Assembly: GCA_964348795.1 (NCBI GenBank)
Contig: CAYGDY010000009.1
Location: forward strand, 1 to 64,000
Direction of reading: 5' to 3'
DNA: 64,000 bases
Source: JADLAT01 sp964348795
GTDB taxonomy: Bacteria; Pseudomonadota; Alphaproteobacteria; Micavibrionales; Micavibrionaceae
Below are positions 34,101 to 42,800 of the stretch, piece by piece; position 1 is the first letter of the stretch; the number at the start of each line of letters is the position of its first letter. The notes beneath the pieces are model-generated. The model made no database searches, was not told the DNA's origin, and was given only the letters and a program-made list of their open reading frames with translations. Position numbers and translations under genes: made by a program.

Positions 34101-34316
34101 TTGCAGGATATTCGTCTGCGTACTGTTGGAGGTATCAATGGCGATCGTGCCATGCTCGTCCGTGAAATCGCTCCAAGGCGCCGTATCGGCAAAAGCCGGA
34201 GTCGCCGCGAACAGGGCCAGACCTGCAACCGTCAAAGCGGAAGAAGAAAGTAAAAACTTGGCAGAAGATCCGAGGCTGGAAACTCCTGATTTTTTCGTTT
34301 TATGCGATATTTTCAT
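28104..34316 (-). CDS. Giant TpsA-type (FHA/HMW-like) exoprotein with right-handed beta-helix
   Basis: 2070 aa from ATG 34316 (GAGGA 4 nt upstream; the frame opens at TTG 34334). An extended signal peptide (~residues 1-44, basic start then LLSSSALTVAGLALFAATPA) is followed by the TPS secretion domain (~45-290), with its hallmark NSLFAAKASLDSDPTRILGA, then VLIVDRNGVFFGQNSQVDVG. Residues ~290-440 end in the haemagglutinin motif GEWLLDPRNLAVVD. From ~620 to ~1800 many ~25-50-residue units with cores such as GDDGIEV and NxV build a parallel beta-helix with acidic Asp/Tyr/Ser inserts. An acidic linker (QPAAGEEEGG type) leads to the end. The only two cysteines are at 2031 and 2063. It is probably a surface adhesin; no TpsB transporter gene is in the window. 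Confidence 0.88.
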   Translation of the reverse strand: MKISHKTKKSGVSSLGSSAKFLLSSSALTVAGLALFAATPAFADTAPWSDFTDEHGTIAIDTSNSTQTNILQHSDIYVGRSGHLSIPEGYSVNIKQNSANSLFAAKASLDSDPTRILGALNANGRVLIVDRNGVFFGQNSQVDVGGLVATTGDVSNDQIINNAFGNYTFVNVDGNPDARIDLQGQVNVADSGLAAFVAPSVSHSGVINAKMGTVALASGNKVTMDPYGDNLFEIEVPSDVAARIENSGAIHAQGGVVQMTTSTAGHVVDNLINVDGLVDVSSASVQGGKIVLSAGKTGTVAVKGTLDATGKTGGTVTVTGKTVAALDGAVIEASGQQGGGDIKFGGAYQGQGETPKADYAYVDRNAVLRADATVEGDGGDVVVWSEVGTGFHGLITARGAGAGQGGTVETSGKDYLEADGSVVAGEWLLDPRNLAVVDTLNRDISLTLGLDLLVEPFNIINSVYSYVTDDVIEGALNAGTNVTLRTADYDTQQGDIVVMTQIDKTAGGDATLRMEAHDDVWLNEGIVSTAGKLAVELIAGAFGPTIGSQSVLVNGNVSTNGGNFYATGKNFSIAGINPSAVLDAQGGNILIENSKIFNSGAANTLRTSGTGTIELNQNKGGSIQKAIDAVKNTGTGLNTIHVGAGTFHESLTVSKNHFLLEGANAGISGNDARGAETIIAPASPGFFVTGDDVTIDGFTVTGADDGIYFLKGHDGVIRNNIITDSSKDGVRVVLSDRVKVYANLIQNALDDGIDVHNSSDVTIGGVDLADRNHIIGNGISGNNNNGIEAVVVDRIRIQNNLIDTPRWDGLNLKFGDDVLVFDNIVNGSIRSGLALKNTTNSYARVNTVNNAGTWGLYSDHNDGVDISFNTVNGTGRDGIFHQDAEGSATITYNTVDDAGWNGIYSKNSDDVSIFGNTINRAGQNGIEAEGGTNLIIGTDDVDGGNKINESGEDGIQVHDFGSAWIAYNIINQTGDDGIEALDGDFVAIYDNSVFDAGLTVDNGDESGADGIHVANVGGIDVIPPIADEEDSEGFGYGIAEADSQIWGNSVVFTRDDGIEVEDGNATYIYDNDVAHIGHDTWDADGIRVVDTDHTIVKHNRVSMTLDDGIRIKNGAYAGVFGNKVLLAGDDGIEVSGITWEGEYIPEIEFADVDYPSYGWPVNVEDNQVALTGDNGIYVHDSLATRIVNNDVSFAGLGEIVSEAVEAVGDLFLGEFPVLLALEDDSWDEYSDYDFFSFTWGDGDGIKVDNVYAESPILTLSLEDEEEDDEYDSSPSEWSVVIQGNDVAWTGGDGIDVSYSGRTLIGGYAEGEENRVYQAGIDWTSLSAYDFDEVLSEGPFAGEDRRTLWGDEDMTDLLRSYIVFDEIGHDTHDGITVSAVFDDGYFYGPGASGDGYYGYAVEIIGNDVNTTGDDGIEVAYSGSALIKDNTVMGAGIGGYDGSDMTESSPFDRVNYGAGDYYGADGIHVRGVQGESGIPAGIGYEDGFRDYAVVVDGNRVDGTADDGIEVIDSGRTRISNNFVTNAGIFGFGYAMDAKYSEESDSYEDTYHDEYGADGIHVRNVIDGGYGSSDEYDFIGELYNPEDWSVEIVGNTVGVLGDEEEPYVPGAADDGIQVLWSGNTLIQDNHVFHVGIGDIIEIPYYGDIDMWGADGIHVLAGFLEDTKPRGRYVSEESYSPYFLATTVHIIGNEVNTTGDDGIEVENVTDLLVDSNTVDNATDNGINIHATGGFSEEEDDLYFGEQEIDVGVIDSLPVFNSVVTNNIVTDSGTNGLYVEGTGHGSVIVSGNRFTDNPTGARFESGAVDISDAGNPNAFINTVLGFTPVGLLFDDLEGPSDNLTIVNETLGGTTFEGFQTAGSYYVYFTDGSILDPLTLEPIVIDGVDATFDGITPADTGGILSAVNRTFIEDRLNDADDALVNGRGQIFVGTVAADEGLAIDNVEDFFRQFSFFNPGTSGLNVTILGLPPVGGPFPPAFNLAGIQPAAGEEEGGVAGIEPAAGDEEGGNAGQNPQTGNAGLNAIEPAGQNEDTPCWGDAVNAAQNGASANFSFGGTLEESLADTISCQTTASAL

Positions 34317-34593
34317 GTCGTCCTCACTGTTCAATGTTACAGGTGTCTTATGTGTCCCGATTTTGCGTCTGAAATCATGTCTGACAACGCGAAAATCCTA
34401 TGCAAATGCAATATCAAAGGGCCCTTTTGACAAGCCAAAGTCGTCCTACAATTTCAGATATTACACGCCCATAAAGCACTTTTTTCTTTTGAATGCAAGA
34501 CAATATTGCACATTAAAAAGATTTTACTTCGCCTCGAAGCCCAAAGCACCCGTGGAAGCGCAGTGGCCTCGGGAAAAATTCTATGAAAATATT

Positions 34594-35310
34594 CTATGAC
34601 AACAAATCATCCTGCCGGAGCGCCCCCATAATCCCGCGAAGCAGGGGGACGGAAATCGGTCGTTTTTGTGCCAGAGCCACCCTGTCGGCGTGCATGACAA
34701 TGTCCCGCGCCGCAGAAAACGAACGCTCCATACGGGGGAGTAGATAACGTATCACATCATTTCCAACACGCAACTGTCTGTCACTGAACAGTTTTATAAG
34801 AACAGATGCCAGCAGGACCTCGTCAGGCGGGCGGATCTCGGCCAGAGGCGCGGCCCGAAACCGCGAGGCCAGATCGGCAATCGAAAACTCCGCCTGTGAC
34901 GGGGTCATCCGGCCCGTACACAGGAACGAGCGCCCTTCTTCCTTGAAGATATTATACAGGTGAAACAGGGCGGTTTCGGCCTCGGGCGCGCCAAACCACG
35001 CATCCACCCCTTCCAGCACCAGATGCCGACCCTGCGCGGCCAGCGCTTCGGCGCCCTGCGTCATGAGGGTTTCGGGACGAAGAGACACCGCCTGCGCCTT
35101 GTCCTGCCACATGGCCGCCAGATGGGTTTTACCGCTAGCCGCCGGACCGCTCAAAAACAGGAGCGGCGCGGACCAGTCCGGCCAGCGGTCAATCCACTGC
35201 ACCGCCGCCTGATTGCTGGGCCCAATCAGAAAATGCGCCCGTCCCATCACAGGCCGCATCTCAAGCGCAAGGGGAATCTGGGCAGGCCTGTGCATCATCG
35301 CTTCTTTCAA
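34594..35310 (-). CDS. hdaA: HdaA/Hda-type DnaA-related ATPase
   Basis: 238 aa. It begins with a short clamp-binding-like segment (QIPLALEMRPV) and has a Walker A GPAASGKTHL, an Asp-poor Walker B region (LVLEGVDAW) and the sensor region SRFRAAPLAEIRPPDEVLL of the DnaA AAA+ domain, without the DnaA DNA-binding domain. Hda binds the sliding clamp and stimulates ATP hydrolysis on DnaA, stopping extra rounds of replication. The start chosen is TTG 35310, which overlaps the permease stop (TTGA) and has GGAGGGG nearby; ATG 35298 is the alternative. The 277-bp gap behind it (34317-34593) is AT-rich, holds no gene, and should contain the promoter of the giant exoprotein. Confidence 0.85.
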   Translation of the reverse strand: MKEAMMHRPAQIPLALEMRPVMGRAHFLIGPSNQAAVQWIDRWPDWSAPLLFLSGPAASGKTHLAAMWQDKAQAVSLRPETLMTQGAEALAAQGRHLVLEGVDAWFGAPEAETALFHLYNIFKEEGRSFLCTGRMTPSQAEFSIADLASRFRAAPLAEIRPPDEVLLASVLIKLFSDRQLRVGNDVIRYLLPRMERSFSAARDIVMHADRVALAQKRPISVPLLRGIMGALRQDDLLS

Positions 35311-36395
35311 GACCCCTCCTCAACGCCCTGTTTGGATAAGGAAACATCGCCCCCGTAATAGGGACTCCCCCTGTAGAATGAGATCAGGGCTGACAATAGC
35401 ACACTCAGGATGGCGGCCACCGGTATCGCCAGAAAGACCCCCAAAAACCCGCACACTCTCCCGCCCGCCATCAGGGAGAAAAACACCCAGAGCGGATGAA
35501 GCCCCACACGATCCCCAACCAGACGCGGGGTAAGAACGTTCCCCTCGATGATCTGGCCCGTCACAAATACACTCCCGATCAGCGCTACATACGACCATTC
35601 CCCGCTTTGAGCCCAAGCCATACCAACCCCCACAGCGCCCCCCAAAAGAGGCCCTGCAAAAGGCACGATGGACACCAGCCCCGCACTCAGACCGATCAAA
35701 AATCCGTATGGCAGGCCCGCCACAGCCAGACAGACCGCATAAAAGACCGCCAGAAACAGCGCTACCATAATCTGCCCCCGAATAAAGGCCGAGACTTTTT
35801 CATCCATTTTCTGCAGAAGACCCAGAAGGAAGACCTTGCGCCGGCGGGGAAGCATCTCCTCCCCCCAGTGACACAGGGCCGGCCATTCCAACAAAAAGAA
35901 ATAGGCGGCGACCGGTGTCAAGAGACAGGCAGAAATCACATGAAAAAACGCCTGCCCGCCCGCCACGAGAGAAGACATCACAGATCCCGCCACCGTCCCC
36001 ATCGCGCCCATATGGTCCTGCATCCATTCGGACAGCCCCGCACTCTGGCCTGTCACAGGCACGCCATACCGCGAGAAGTACGGCAAAGCCAGATCCAGCG
36101 CCCGCTGATAATACAAAGGCACCTCTTTCAGAAACTGCAGAACCTGATACGACAAAAACGGAACCATCAGCACCAGAAATAAAGCCACAAGCACGAAAAA
36201 CACACCGGAGATCAAGCCAACAGCCCAGCCCCGTTTCATCCCCCGTCGGGCAAAACCTTCCACAACAGGATTGAGAAGGTAGGCCACGGCCGCCCCCAGC
36301 ACAAACGGGAACAACACTTCATTGAAAATAAATATAAAAGCCAGAAGCCCGCACACCACGGCGCTCCAGAAATACACCTGACACCTGAACGTCAT
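35307..36395 (-). CDS. AI-2E (PerM) family membrane transporter
   Basis: 362 aa with eight predicted membrane helices and the family landmarks: the N-terminal FNEVLFPFVLGAAVAYLLNP, a long periplasmic/cytoplasmic stretch with FSRYGVPVTGQ, and the conserved C-terminal block GLSAGLVSIVPFAGPLLGG, then IIEGNVLTPRLVGDRVGLHP. The family includes AI-2 exporter TqsA and Na+/H+ antiporters, so the substrate cannot be named. It is coupled to hdaA by a 4-bp overlap, an arrangement repeated in many alphaproteobacteria as part of a purM-linked replication neighbourhood. Confidence 0.88.
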   Translation of the reverse strand: MTFRCQVYFWSAVVCGLLAFIFIFNEVLFPFVLGAAVAYLLNPVVEGFARRGMKRGWAVGLISGVFFVLVALFLVLMVPFLSYQVLQFLKEVPLYYQRALDLALPYFSRYGVPVTGQSAGLSEWMQDHMGAMGTVAGSVMSSLVAGGQAFFHVISACLLTPVAAYFFLLEWPALCHWGEEMLPRRRKVFLLGLLQKMDEKVSAFIRGQIMVALFLAVFYAVCLAVAGLPYGFLIGLSAGLVSIVPFAGPLLGGAVGVGMAWAQSGEWSYVALIGSVFVTGQIIEGNVLTPRLVGDRVGLHPLWVFFSLMAGGRVCGFLGVFLAIPVAAILSVLLSALISFYRGSPYYGGDVSLSKQGVEEGS

Positions 36396-36539
36396 CGTTT
36401 GTGCTCCAAATAAATTTTGATGAGAACGATGCCAGGAAAAAACGCACGGAAAAAGGCAAGTGTCCTTTGAGGGACATGCGTTTTAAGTACGTTTTTGACA
36501 CAGCAGAGTTCCATCAAAAGTCCTCTTTACGGATCAGTT

Positions 36540-37979
36540 CTAAAAATGCCATTCACGGGATTGCGGTTTTTCCGGCGCAACCGCGCCGCCGCCGCCCGCC
36601 TGCGGTGCAATATTCTCCGCCGAAGCTTCCCCCTGCAGGGACAGGTCATAGACCGGCGTACCCAGCGCCGCCGTTTGTCCTCGCGGGGATTGCGCCAAGA
36701 CCAGCCCCGCCTGCGCCAGCGCCGCCTGCAACGCCATCCGGTTCCCGTGATGCGCCAGATCCAGATAGGCTTCGCGGGGCGACAGCGCTTTCAGGGACAT
36801 ATTATAGACCCCTGACACCCGCGCCAGCGCCTTCTGGACATTCGCCCACTCCCCCAAAGACCCGAACGCCACCCGCACCGTTGTGACCCCCTGATGGTCG
36901 CCCTCTTGCGCCTCTCCCCGAGGGAAAGTTGTTTCGATCGCCATATTTCGCGCCGGAACTGCCGGCGCAGGCTCCGCCGCCAGCGCCTCTTGCGGAACCG
37001 CCTCTGCCGTCTTTTGCCATCCAGACTGGAACACCTGCCGGACCATCGCCACAGCTCCGCCATACAGGCTGGCCTCGTCCTGCCCTGTGGCGGAAAACAT
37101 CCGCTTGGTTGTGACGTAGGCCGGCCCACCGCCTGTAGCACTGTAAATTTTTATATCCAGCCCCTCCGGCACCCTTCTGGCGACCAACACCACGGCAGAG
37201 TCCGCCCCGTAACGCTGGACCAGCGCCGTCATATTGCGGGGATCGTAATGCAGGGCTTCGTCATCCCCGACCGCGCTGACATCCGCCAGATCCCCCATGG
37301 GCACGATCAGGGGAATCGGCCCTATCCCCAGATCGGACGCACTGGCCCACGCCTTGAGAAACCCGTTGGCAGGTGTCCATAACTGCAGGCGCCCGTCCGC
37401 GTCTTCCAAAAACGGCAGGACCAGCAAAGGCCCTTGCGCCTGCGCGCTGTGCCCCTCTGGAACCGCCTGATCCTGTGAAGGGGCCTGCGCCCCGATACCG
37501 ACCGGAGCCTCTTGCTCCTGGGCGACCTGCGCCGGCCCCGCCATCTCCGTATTCACGGCAAGCCCCTGCTGACCGAAATACTGCCGGACGGCCTGTTCGT
37601 CAAAGCGGAACGTATAGGTCCCAATATACCGCTTGCTGGAGAGTTTTTCGCTGGTCACCTCATAATCTTGAATCATCGGGGCGAGCACGGCAGGCGCAGG
37701 GGCAGGAACCGTGTGACCGGACGGCCCTGTTTTTTCCGCCAGCGCCAAAAAAGCCTTGACCTGCGCCTGTGCAAAGGCGTTTTCCCGCGCTTTCAGGGCA
37801 TTTTCAGCCGTCTCGTCCACAACGATATTCTCCACCGTGAAAGGGGACACCTCGACTGTTGCCGTTTCCGCAGGCGTGAGGACCTGCGCCTGCACGGGGG
37901 AGGGCACCCACAGGCCTGCCAAAAAAGACACGCAAAGCCCTGTACGCACAAACAGAAAAGTCCTATACAAAAGAGCCAT
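36540..37979 (-). CDS. DUF2066 exported protein
   Basis: 479 aa from ATG 37979. A signal peptide (LFVRTGLCVSFLAGLWVPSP, cut near VQAQ) is followed by the DUF2066 domain (~residues 35-130: VENIVVDETAENALKARENA, VTSEKLSSKRYIGTYTFRF), a Gln/Pro/Ala linker, and a second folded half (~170-440) with a VVLVARRVPEGLDIKIY-type core. The function of DUF2066 is unknown; it resembles periplasmic lipoprotein-like proteins of the purM-hda neighbourhood. The frame is open for 250 more codons upstream to 38729, but that stretch lies antisense to purM. The gene diverges from purM. Confidence 0.82.
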   Translation of the reverse strand: MALLYRTFLFVRTGLCVSFLAGLWVPSPVQAQVLTPAETATVEVSPFTVENIVVDETAENALKARENAFAQAQVKAFLALAEKTGPSGHTVPAPAPAVLAPMIQDYEVTSEKLSSKRYIGTYTFRFDEQAVRQYFGQQGLAVNTEMAGPAQVAQEQEAPVGIGAQAPSQDQAVPEGHSAQAQGPLLVLPFLEDADGRLQLWTPANGFLKAWASASDLGIGPIPLIVPMGDLADVSAVGDDEALHYDPRNMTALVQRYGADSAVVLVARRVPEGLDIKIYSATGGGPAYVTTKRMFSATGQDEASLYGGAVAMVRQVFQSGWQKTAEAVPQEALAAEPAPAVPARNMAIETTFPRGEAQEGDHQGVTTVRVAFGSLGEWANVQKALARVSGVYNMSLKALSPREAYLDLAHHGNRMALQAALAQAGLVLAQSPRGQTAALGTPVYDLSLQGEASAENIAPQAGGGGAVAPEKPQSREWHF

Positions 37980-38078
37980 GGAAATTTTCCCTGTTTTTAA
38001 AGTCTGGAAGCCTGTATGCTTATACTCTTCCTGCGCATTGAATTGAAGTACTATTTTTGAAGAGTGATTGATACAAAC

Positions 38079-39155
38079 ATGAATGAAACCGCCTATAAAC
38101 AATCCGGTGTGGATATTGAGGCCGCCGCAGAGCTGGTTGAAAATATCAAGCCCCATATCCAAAAAACAAACCGCACGGGGGTGATGAGCGGGATCGGGGG
38201 GTTCGGCGCGCTGTTCGACCTCAAAGCCACAGGATACAAGGATCCTGTACTGGTCTCCGGCACAGACGGCGTAGGGACAAAAATCAAAATTGCAATCGAG
38301 ACAGGGCATCACGATACCATCGGGATCGATGCCGTGGCCATGTGCGTCAACGATGTGGTTGTACAGGGCGCGGAACCTTTGTTTTTCCTCGATTACTTCG
38401 CCACAGGCAAACTGGATACCGGCGTGGCCGAGGCCGTCATCAAGGGCGTTGCCAAAGGATGCGAAATCGCGGGCTGTGCCTTGATTGGCGGGGAAACTGC
38501 CGAAATGCCAGGCCTGTATGCCACGGGCGATTACGATCTGGCAGGCTTTACCGTCGGCGCGGTCGAGCGGGAGAACATTATCACAGGCGACACCATCACC
38601 GCCGGCGATTCCATTCTGGCTCTGGCCTCCAGCGGCCTGCACTCCAACGGATTTTCGCTGGTGCGGCATCTGATCAAAACCACACAGAGCGAAGATTACA
38701 CGTCTCCCGCGCCCTTTGCCCGCGAGCAAACACTGGCGGAAGCCCTGCTCATCCCCACAAGAATTTATGTGAAATCTATCCTGTCCGCCCTGTCACATCA
38801 TCCCCGTAGCATCAAAGGGCTGGCACATATTACCGGCGGCGGGTTACTCGAAAATGTGCCCCGCATTCTGCCCGCCACCGTCTGCGCAGAGATTGATACC
38901 GGCGCATGGACGCTCCCGCCTGTCTTTCGCTGGCTGATGCAGATCGGCAAACTGACCCCGCGCGATATGGGCGCCACCCTCAACGCCGGAATCGGGATGG
39001 TGGTGATCTGCGCCCCCGCACACAAGGACGCGCTGACAGAGCATTTCCAGAACAACGGCGAAACGGTTTACGACATCGGCACCATCCGCCCCCGCACGGA
39101 CGGCGGGCCACGGGTCATCCTGAAACAGGCGGACACGCACTGGGCTGGCGCATGA
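38079..39155 (+). CDS. purM: Phosphoribosylformylglycinamidine cyclo-ligase (AIR synthetase)
   Basis: 358 aa, family length. PurM closes the imidazole ring to make AIR in purine synthesis. Landmarks: YKQSGVDIEAAAELV, GGFGALFDL, VSGTDGVGTKIKIA, DAVAMCVNDVVVQGAEPLFF, LIGGETAEMPGLY, LALASSGLHSNGFSLVR and HITGGGLLENVPRIL. ATG 38079 (MNETAYKQSGVD) matches the family start; an in-frame GTG at 38064 is possible. The stop overlaps the purN ATG, so the pair is translationally coupled. Confidence 0.96.
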   Translation: MNETAYKQSGVDIEAAAELVENIKPHIQKTNRTGVMSGIGGFGALFDLKATGYKDPVLVSGTDGVGTKIKIAIETGHHDTIGIDAVAMCVNDVVVQGAEPLFFLDYFATGKLDTGVAEAVIKGVAKGCEIAGCALIGGETAEMPGLYATGDYDLAGFTVGAVERENIITGDTITAGDSILALASSGLHSNGFSLVRHLIKTTQSEDYTSPAPFAREQTLAEALLIPTRIYVKSILSALSHHPRSIKGLAHITGGGLLENVPRILPATVCAEIDTGAWTLPPVFRWLMQIGKLTPRDMGATLNAGIGMVVICAPAHKDALTEHFQNNGETVYDIGTIRPRTDGGPRVILKQADTHWAGA

Positions 39156-39760
39156 ACAACCGCGCCCCTCTTTCTCTGGCGGTGCTGATCTCGGGAAGTG
39201 GCAGTAACCTGCAGGCCCTGATTGATGCCTGCAAAACGCCGGATTTTCCGGCCAGAATTGCGGTGGTCCTTTCAAACCGGCCGGACGCCTACGGGCTGGA
39301 ACGGGCACGGAAAGAAGGCCTCCCCGCGCCCTGTATCGACCATACGCAGTTTCCCTCCCGCGAGGCCTTTGAAGACGCCCTGCAAGAGGTGCTGGAAGCC
39401 TATCCGGTGGATTTGATCTGTCTGGCAGGCTTTATGCGCATCCTGACTCCGGCCTTCATCCACCGCTGGGAAGGCAAAATCATCAATACCCACCCCGCGC
39501 TTTTGCCCAAATTCGGCGGCAAAGGCATGTACGGGGCGCATGTACACAAGGCCGTGCTGGAGGCGGGAGAAACCCAAAGCGGCGCAAGTATACATTATGT
39601 CATTCCAGAGGTGGACCAAGGCCCTGTCATTCTGCAAAAAACCGTACCCGTTCTGGACGGTGATACCCCCGAAACCCTTTCAGCCCGCGTGATTGCGCAG
39701 GAACATCTCGCCTACCCCGAAGCGGTTCGCCTGATCGCACACAAAAGATTTTCTGCCTGA
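39152..39760 (+). CDS. purN: Phosphoribosylglycinamide formyltransferase (GART)
   Basis: 202 aa, the usual length. PurN transfers a formyl group from 10-formyl-THF to GAR. The GAR-binding loop LISGSGSNLQALI, the catalytic Asn-His (IINTHPALLPKFGGKGMYG) and the catalytic Asp (PEVDQGPVILQ) are present, along with the folate site AGFMRILTPAFI. The ATG at 39152 overlaps the purM stop. Longer frames start inside purM and are not used. Confidence 0.96.
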   Translation: MNNRAPLSLAVLISGSGSNLQALIDACKTPDFPARIAVVLSNRPDAYGLERARKEGLPAPCIDHTQFPSREAFEDALQEVLEAYPVDLICLAGFMRILTPAFIHRWEGKIINTHPALLPKFGGKGMYGAHVHKAVLEAGETQSGASIHYVIPEVDQGPVILQKTVPVLDGDTPETLSARVIAQEHLAYPEAVRLIAHKRFSA

Positions 39761-39828
39761 GTCGTCATCTTCAGTAAAGCTTAACTTTTTGCGTGCACAT
39801 TGTCCTATGATACAATAATGCAAGGCTT

Positions 39829-42800
39829 GTGAATCACATCGATATGTTCAGGATACGCTTCCACCTCTCGGCTTTCAAGATCAGGACCCGCGCCCTGCAC
39901 CGTGCGCTGGGATTTCTGGGCACACTCCTCCTTCTTTGTGTCACCATACAATCCCCTGCCCGAAGCCAGACCCTCAAACCCACGCTGGGAAGCCACGTCC
40001 GGCTCACAGACACCCAGCCCCGTTCTTTTATTGGCCCGTTCCTCTATGAAACAGCGGGTCAGGATCCCACGCTGGATGCCGATACCCTTGTGGCCCGACA
40101 CAAAAGCAATATCAAGGGCCTGCGGAAAAACAACACACTCGTAGCCCTGCACACGACCAGAACCCCCGCATGGCTCGTTTTTTCGGTGATCAATCAATCC
40201 TCCAGTCCGGACTGGGTGCTGGATTTCGGCCATGTTTTCGAGGGACGGATGGGGAAAATCCGGCACCTGATAATCAAAAACGTGACCACAGGGGAGATCC
40301 TCTTTCAAACGGGGGGGGAAAGCCCACCCCCTCCCGCCTCTGCCGAACGCTTTGACGGACGGACCTTGCGTGTACACGTGCCACCAGACATCCCGCAATA
40401 TTTTGCGATATCCCTGACACCGGACAACGGATTTTCAAACGTCATGACACCAGCCCTGATCCGTCATGATGTTTTTGTCAGGGACCTCCAGAACGGGGCG
40501 TGGGGCAAGACCTTCTATCTCCTGCTATTGCTCGTGATCACCGGATTTTTCAGTGCGTTCAGCCTGATTCAAAGAAATCCCGCGCCCTTGTACTTTTGCG
40601 GCTATGTGTTTTTGTATCTCGCCCTGTACAGCGTCTGCGAGCACGTGTTTTATACCCAAAGCGCGATCACGGGCATCATCGCAAACCTGCTGTTCCTTGC
40701 ACCGGCGGTGTCGGCGCCCCTCCTGACCGTGCGTTTTTTTGAAACACCGCTTCACAGCGTTCTGGAACGCGGCCTGATTGTCACCGGCCTTGTCCTTCTG
40801 GCCTGCGGCCTGATGGCACAATATGCTGTACCGGAATCCTTCCACATTCCGCAGGGCGCCCTGTTGATGCTTCCCATGCTGATATCCTATGCCCTGTGCA
40901 CCTTCTTGTCCTTTATCCGGCTTCAGAACAATCAGCACGGCGCAGTCTTCCTGCTGGGGGGATGGGTTCTGGCCTTCACCGGCACCGGCACCCTCCTGAT
41001 GGGGGAGCACCTGTTTCAAAGCCCCTCTTACACCTTCATGACGGGATACTGGATTCTCCTGCTCCCGCAGTGTGTCTGTTTTATTCTGGCGTTTCATGAA
41101 AAACTCCAGAAGGTGCTGGATGAAAAAATGGCCCTGCTGGCCCGTGAAAACCGGATGGCCCAATCCCTGTCCCGCCTCAAACAATCCAAGGAGACCGCAG
41201 ATCAGGCACGCCTGCTCCGTATTATAGAACGGGAACGGGAATTGATGGCAGAACTCCGCGAACGGGAAATCGAGCGCACCAACGAAATGCGGCAGGCCAA
41301 AGACATGGCCGACGAAGCCAACCGCGCCAAATCCGCTTTTCTTGCCGTTGTCAGCCATGAAATCCGGACCCCCATGAACGGGATCATGGGGATGGTCCGC
41401 CTCCTCACCGATTCCAAAATGACAAAACAGCAGACCGATTACCTCACCGCGATCAAAAAATCGGGCGACACCATGATGACCCTGCTCAATGATATTCTGG
41501 ATTTTGAAAAAATCGAGAGCGGGAATATGCTGTTGGAGGAGATCTCGTTCGACATGACAAAACTGATCGAGGATGTCCTGACCCTGATGTCCGGCCATGT
41601 CGCGGAAAAAAAGCTCTTCCTGCAGGCCCACATCGCCGAAGGATTTCCCGAGACCCTCAAGGGCGACCCGATGCGCTTCCGGCAAATCCTTCTGAACCTT
41701 GTGAACAACGCCATCAAATTCACGCCGGACGGGGGTATTACCCTGCACCTCCAGCATACGCCAATTGATAAAACACAGCGTACGGAGCAAGAGGATTACG
41801 AGATCTATTGCGCCGTCGAGGACACCGGTATCGGTATTTCCGAAGAGGCCCAGAAAAAATTGTTCCAGCCCTTCGCGCAGGCCGACAAAAGCACCTCCCG
41901 CAAATACGGCGGCACGGGACTGGGGCTGGCCATCTGCCGTAAACTGATCGAGGCCATGGGCGGGCTTCTGCAGGTCAAAAGCATTCCGGAGGAAGGCAGT
42001 CTCTTTTTCTTCACCCTGCGCATGAAGGCCGGTGAAACACTCGGGCACGATTCCGTGCCCCTTGAACAATACATCCCTTATACCGCTATCGAACTGCCGG
42101 CACTGGATATTCTGATTATAGACGATAACGAAATGAACCGGCGGGTCCTGCAGGGGTTTTTAACACGCGGACAGCACACTCTCACCCTCTGCGAAACGGC
42201 GGAAGAGGCCTTGCATCACTGTAAGGATCACCGCTTTGACATCATAATCACCGATATCCAGCTCGGGGGGCTGGACGGGATCGAATTTACCAAACTGATC
42301 CGCAGGCATTCCGATTCTGTCATCGCACAAACGCCCATCATCGCCTTGTCGGGAAATGTCAGCCTTGAAGACCAGCTTTTATATAAAAACGCAGGGATGA
42401 GCGGGTTTCTTGCCAAACCCCTTGATCCCGAAGCCCTGATGAAAACGCTCTCCCAGTTCAGCGCCCATGCCCTCACCAAAACTTCTGCGCTCGCCGCCAC
42501 GCCGGACCCGTTGGAAGAGGTCATCACGGACGAGACCTTTGATTCCTTCGCCGAAGCGCAGGCGCTTTTTTCAGAGAAAGAGCCCGCCACAGCGCCCGCG
42601 CACGGCCCTGCCGAGATTGTTCTCAATCATGCCCTCCTCCAGTCTTTGAACAAAAACATCCCGCGGATGGAACTGGAGCGTCTGTTGCACGGCCTGATGG
42701 ACAAGGCGGATGAACTGATCTATGCCCTGAACGATGACACACGGCAAAGCGATCTGGAACATTTGTACGAAAGGGCCCACGAGCTCAAAGGCATGGCCGG

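Noticed and set aside
36425..36500. TGTCC/GGACA hairpin ahead of the permease gene as a terminator
   Set aside because: Five-bp stem without a T-run on either strand.
37980..38729. 250-codon N-terminal extension of the DUF2066 frame
   Set aside because: It lies fully antisense to purM, precedes a clear signal peptide at 37979, and has no family similarity.
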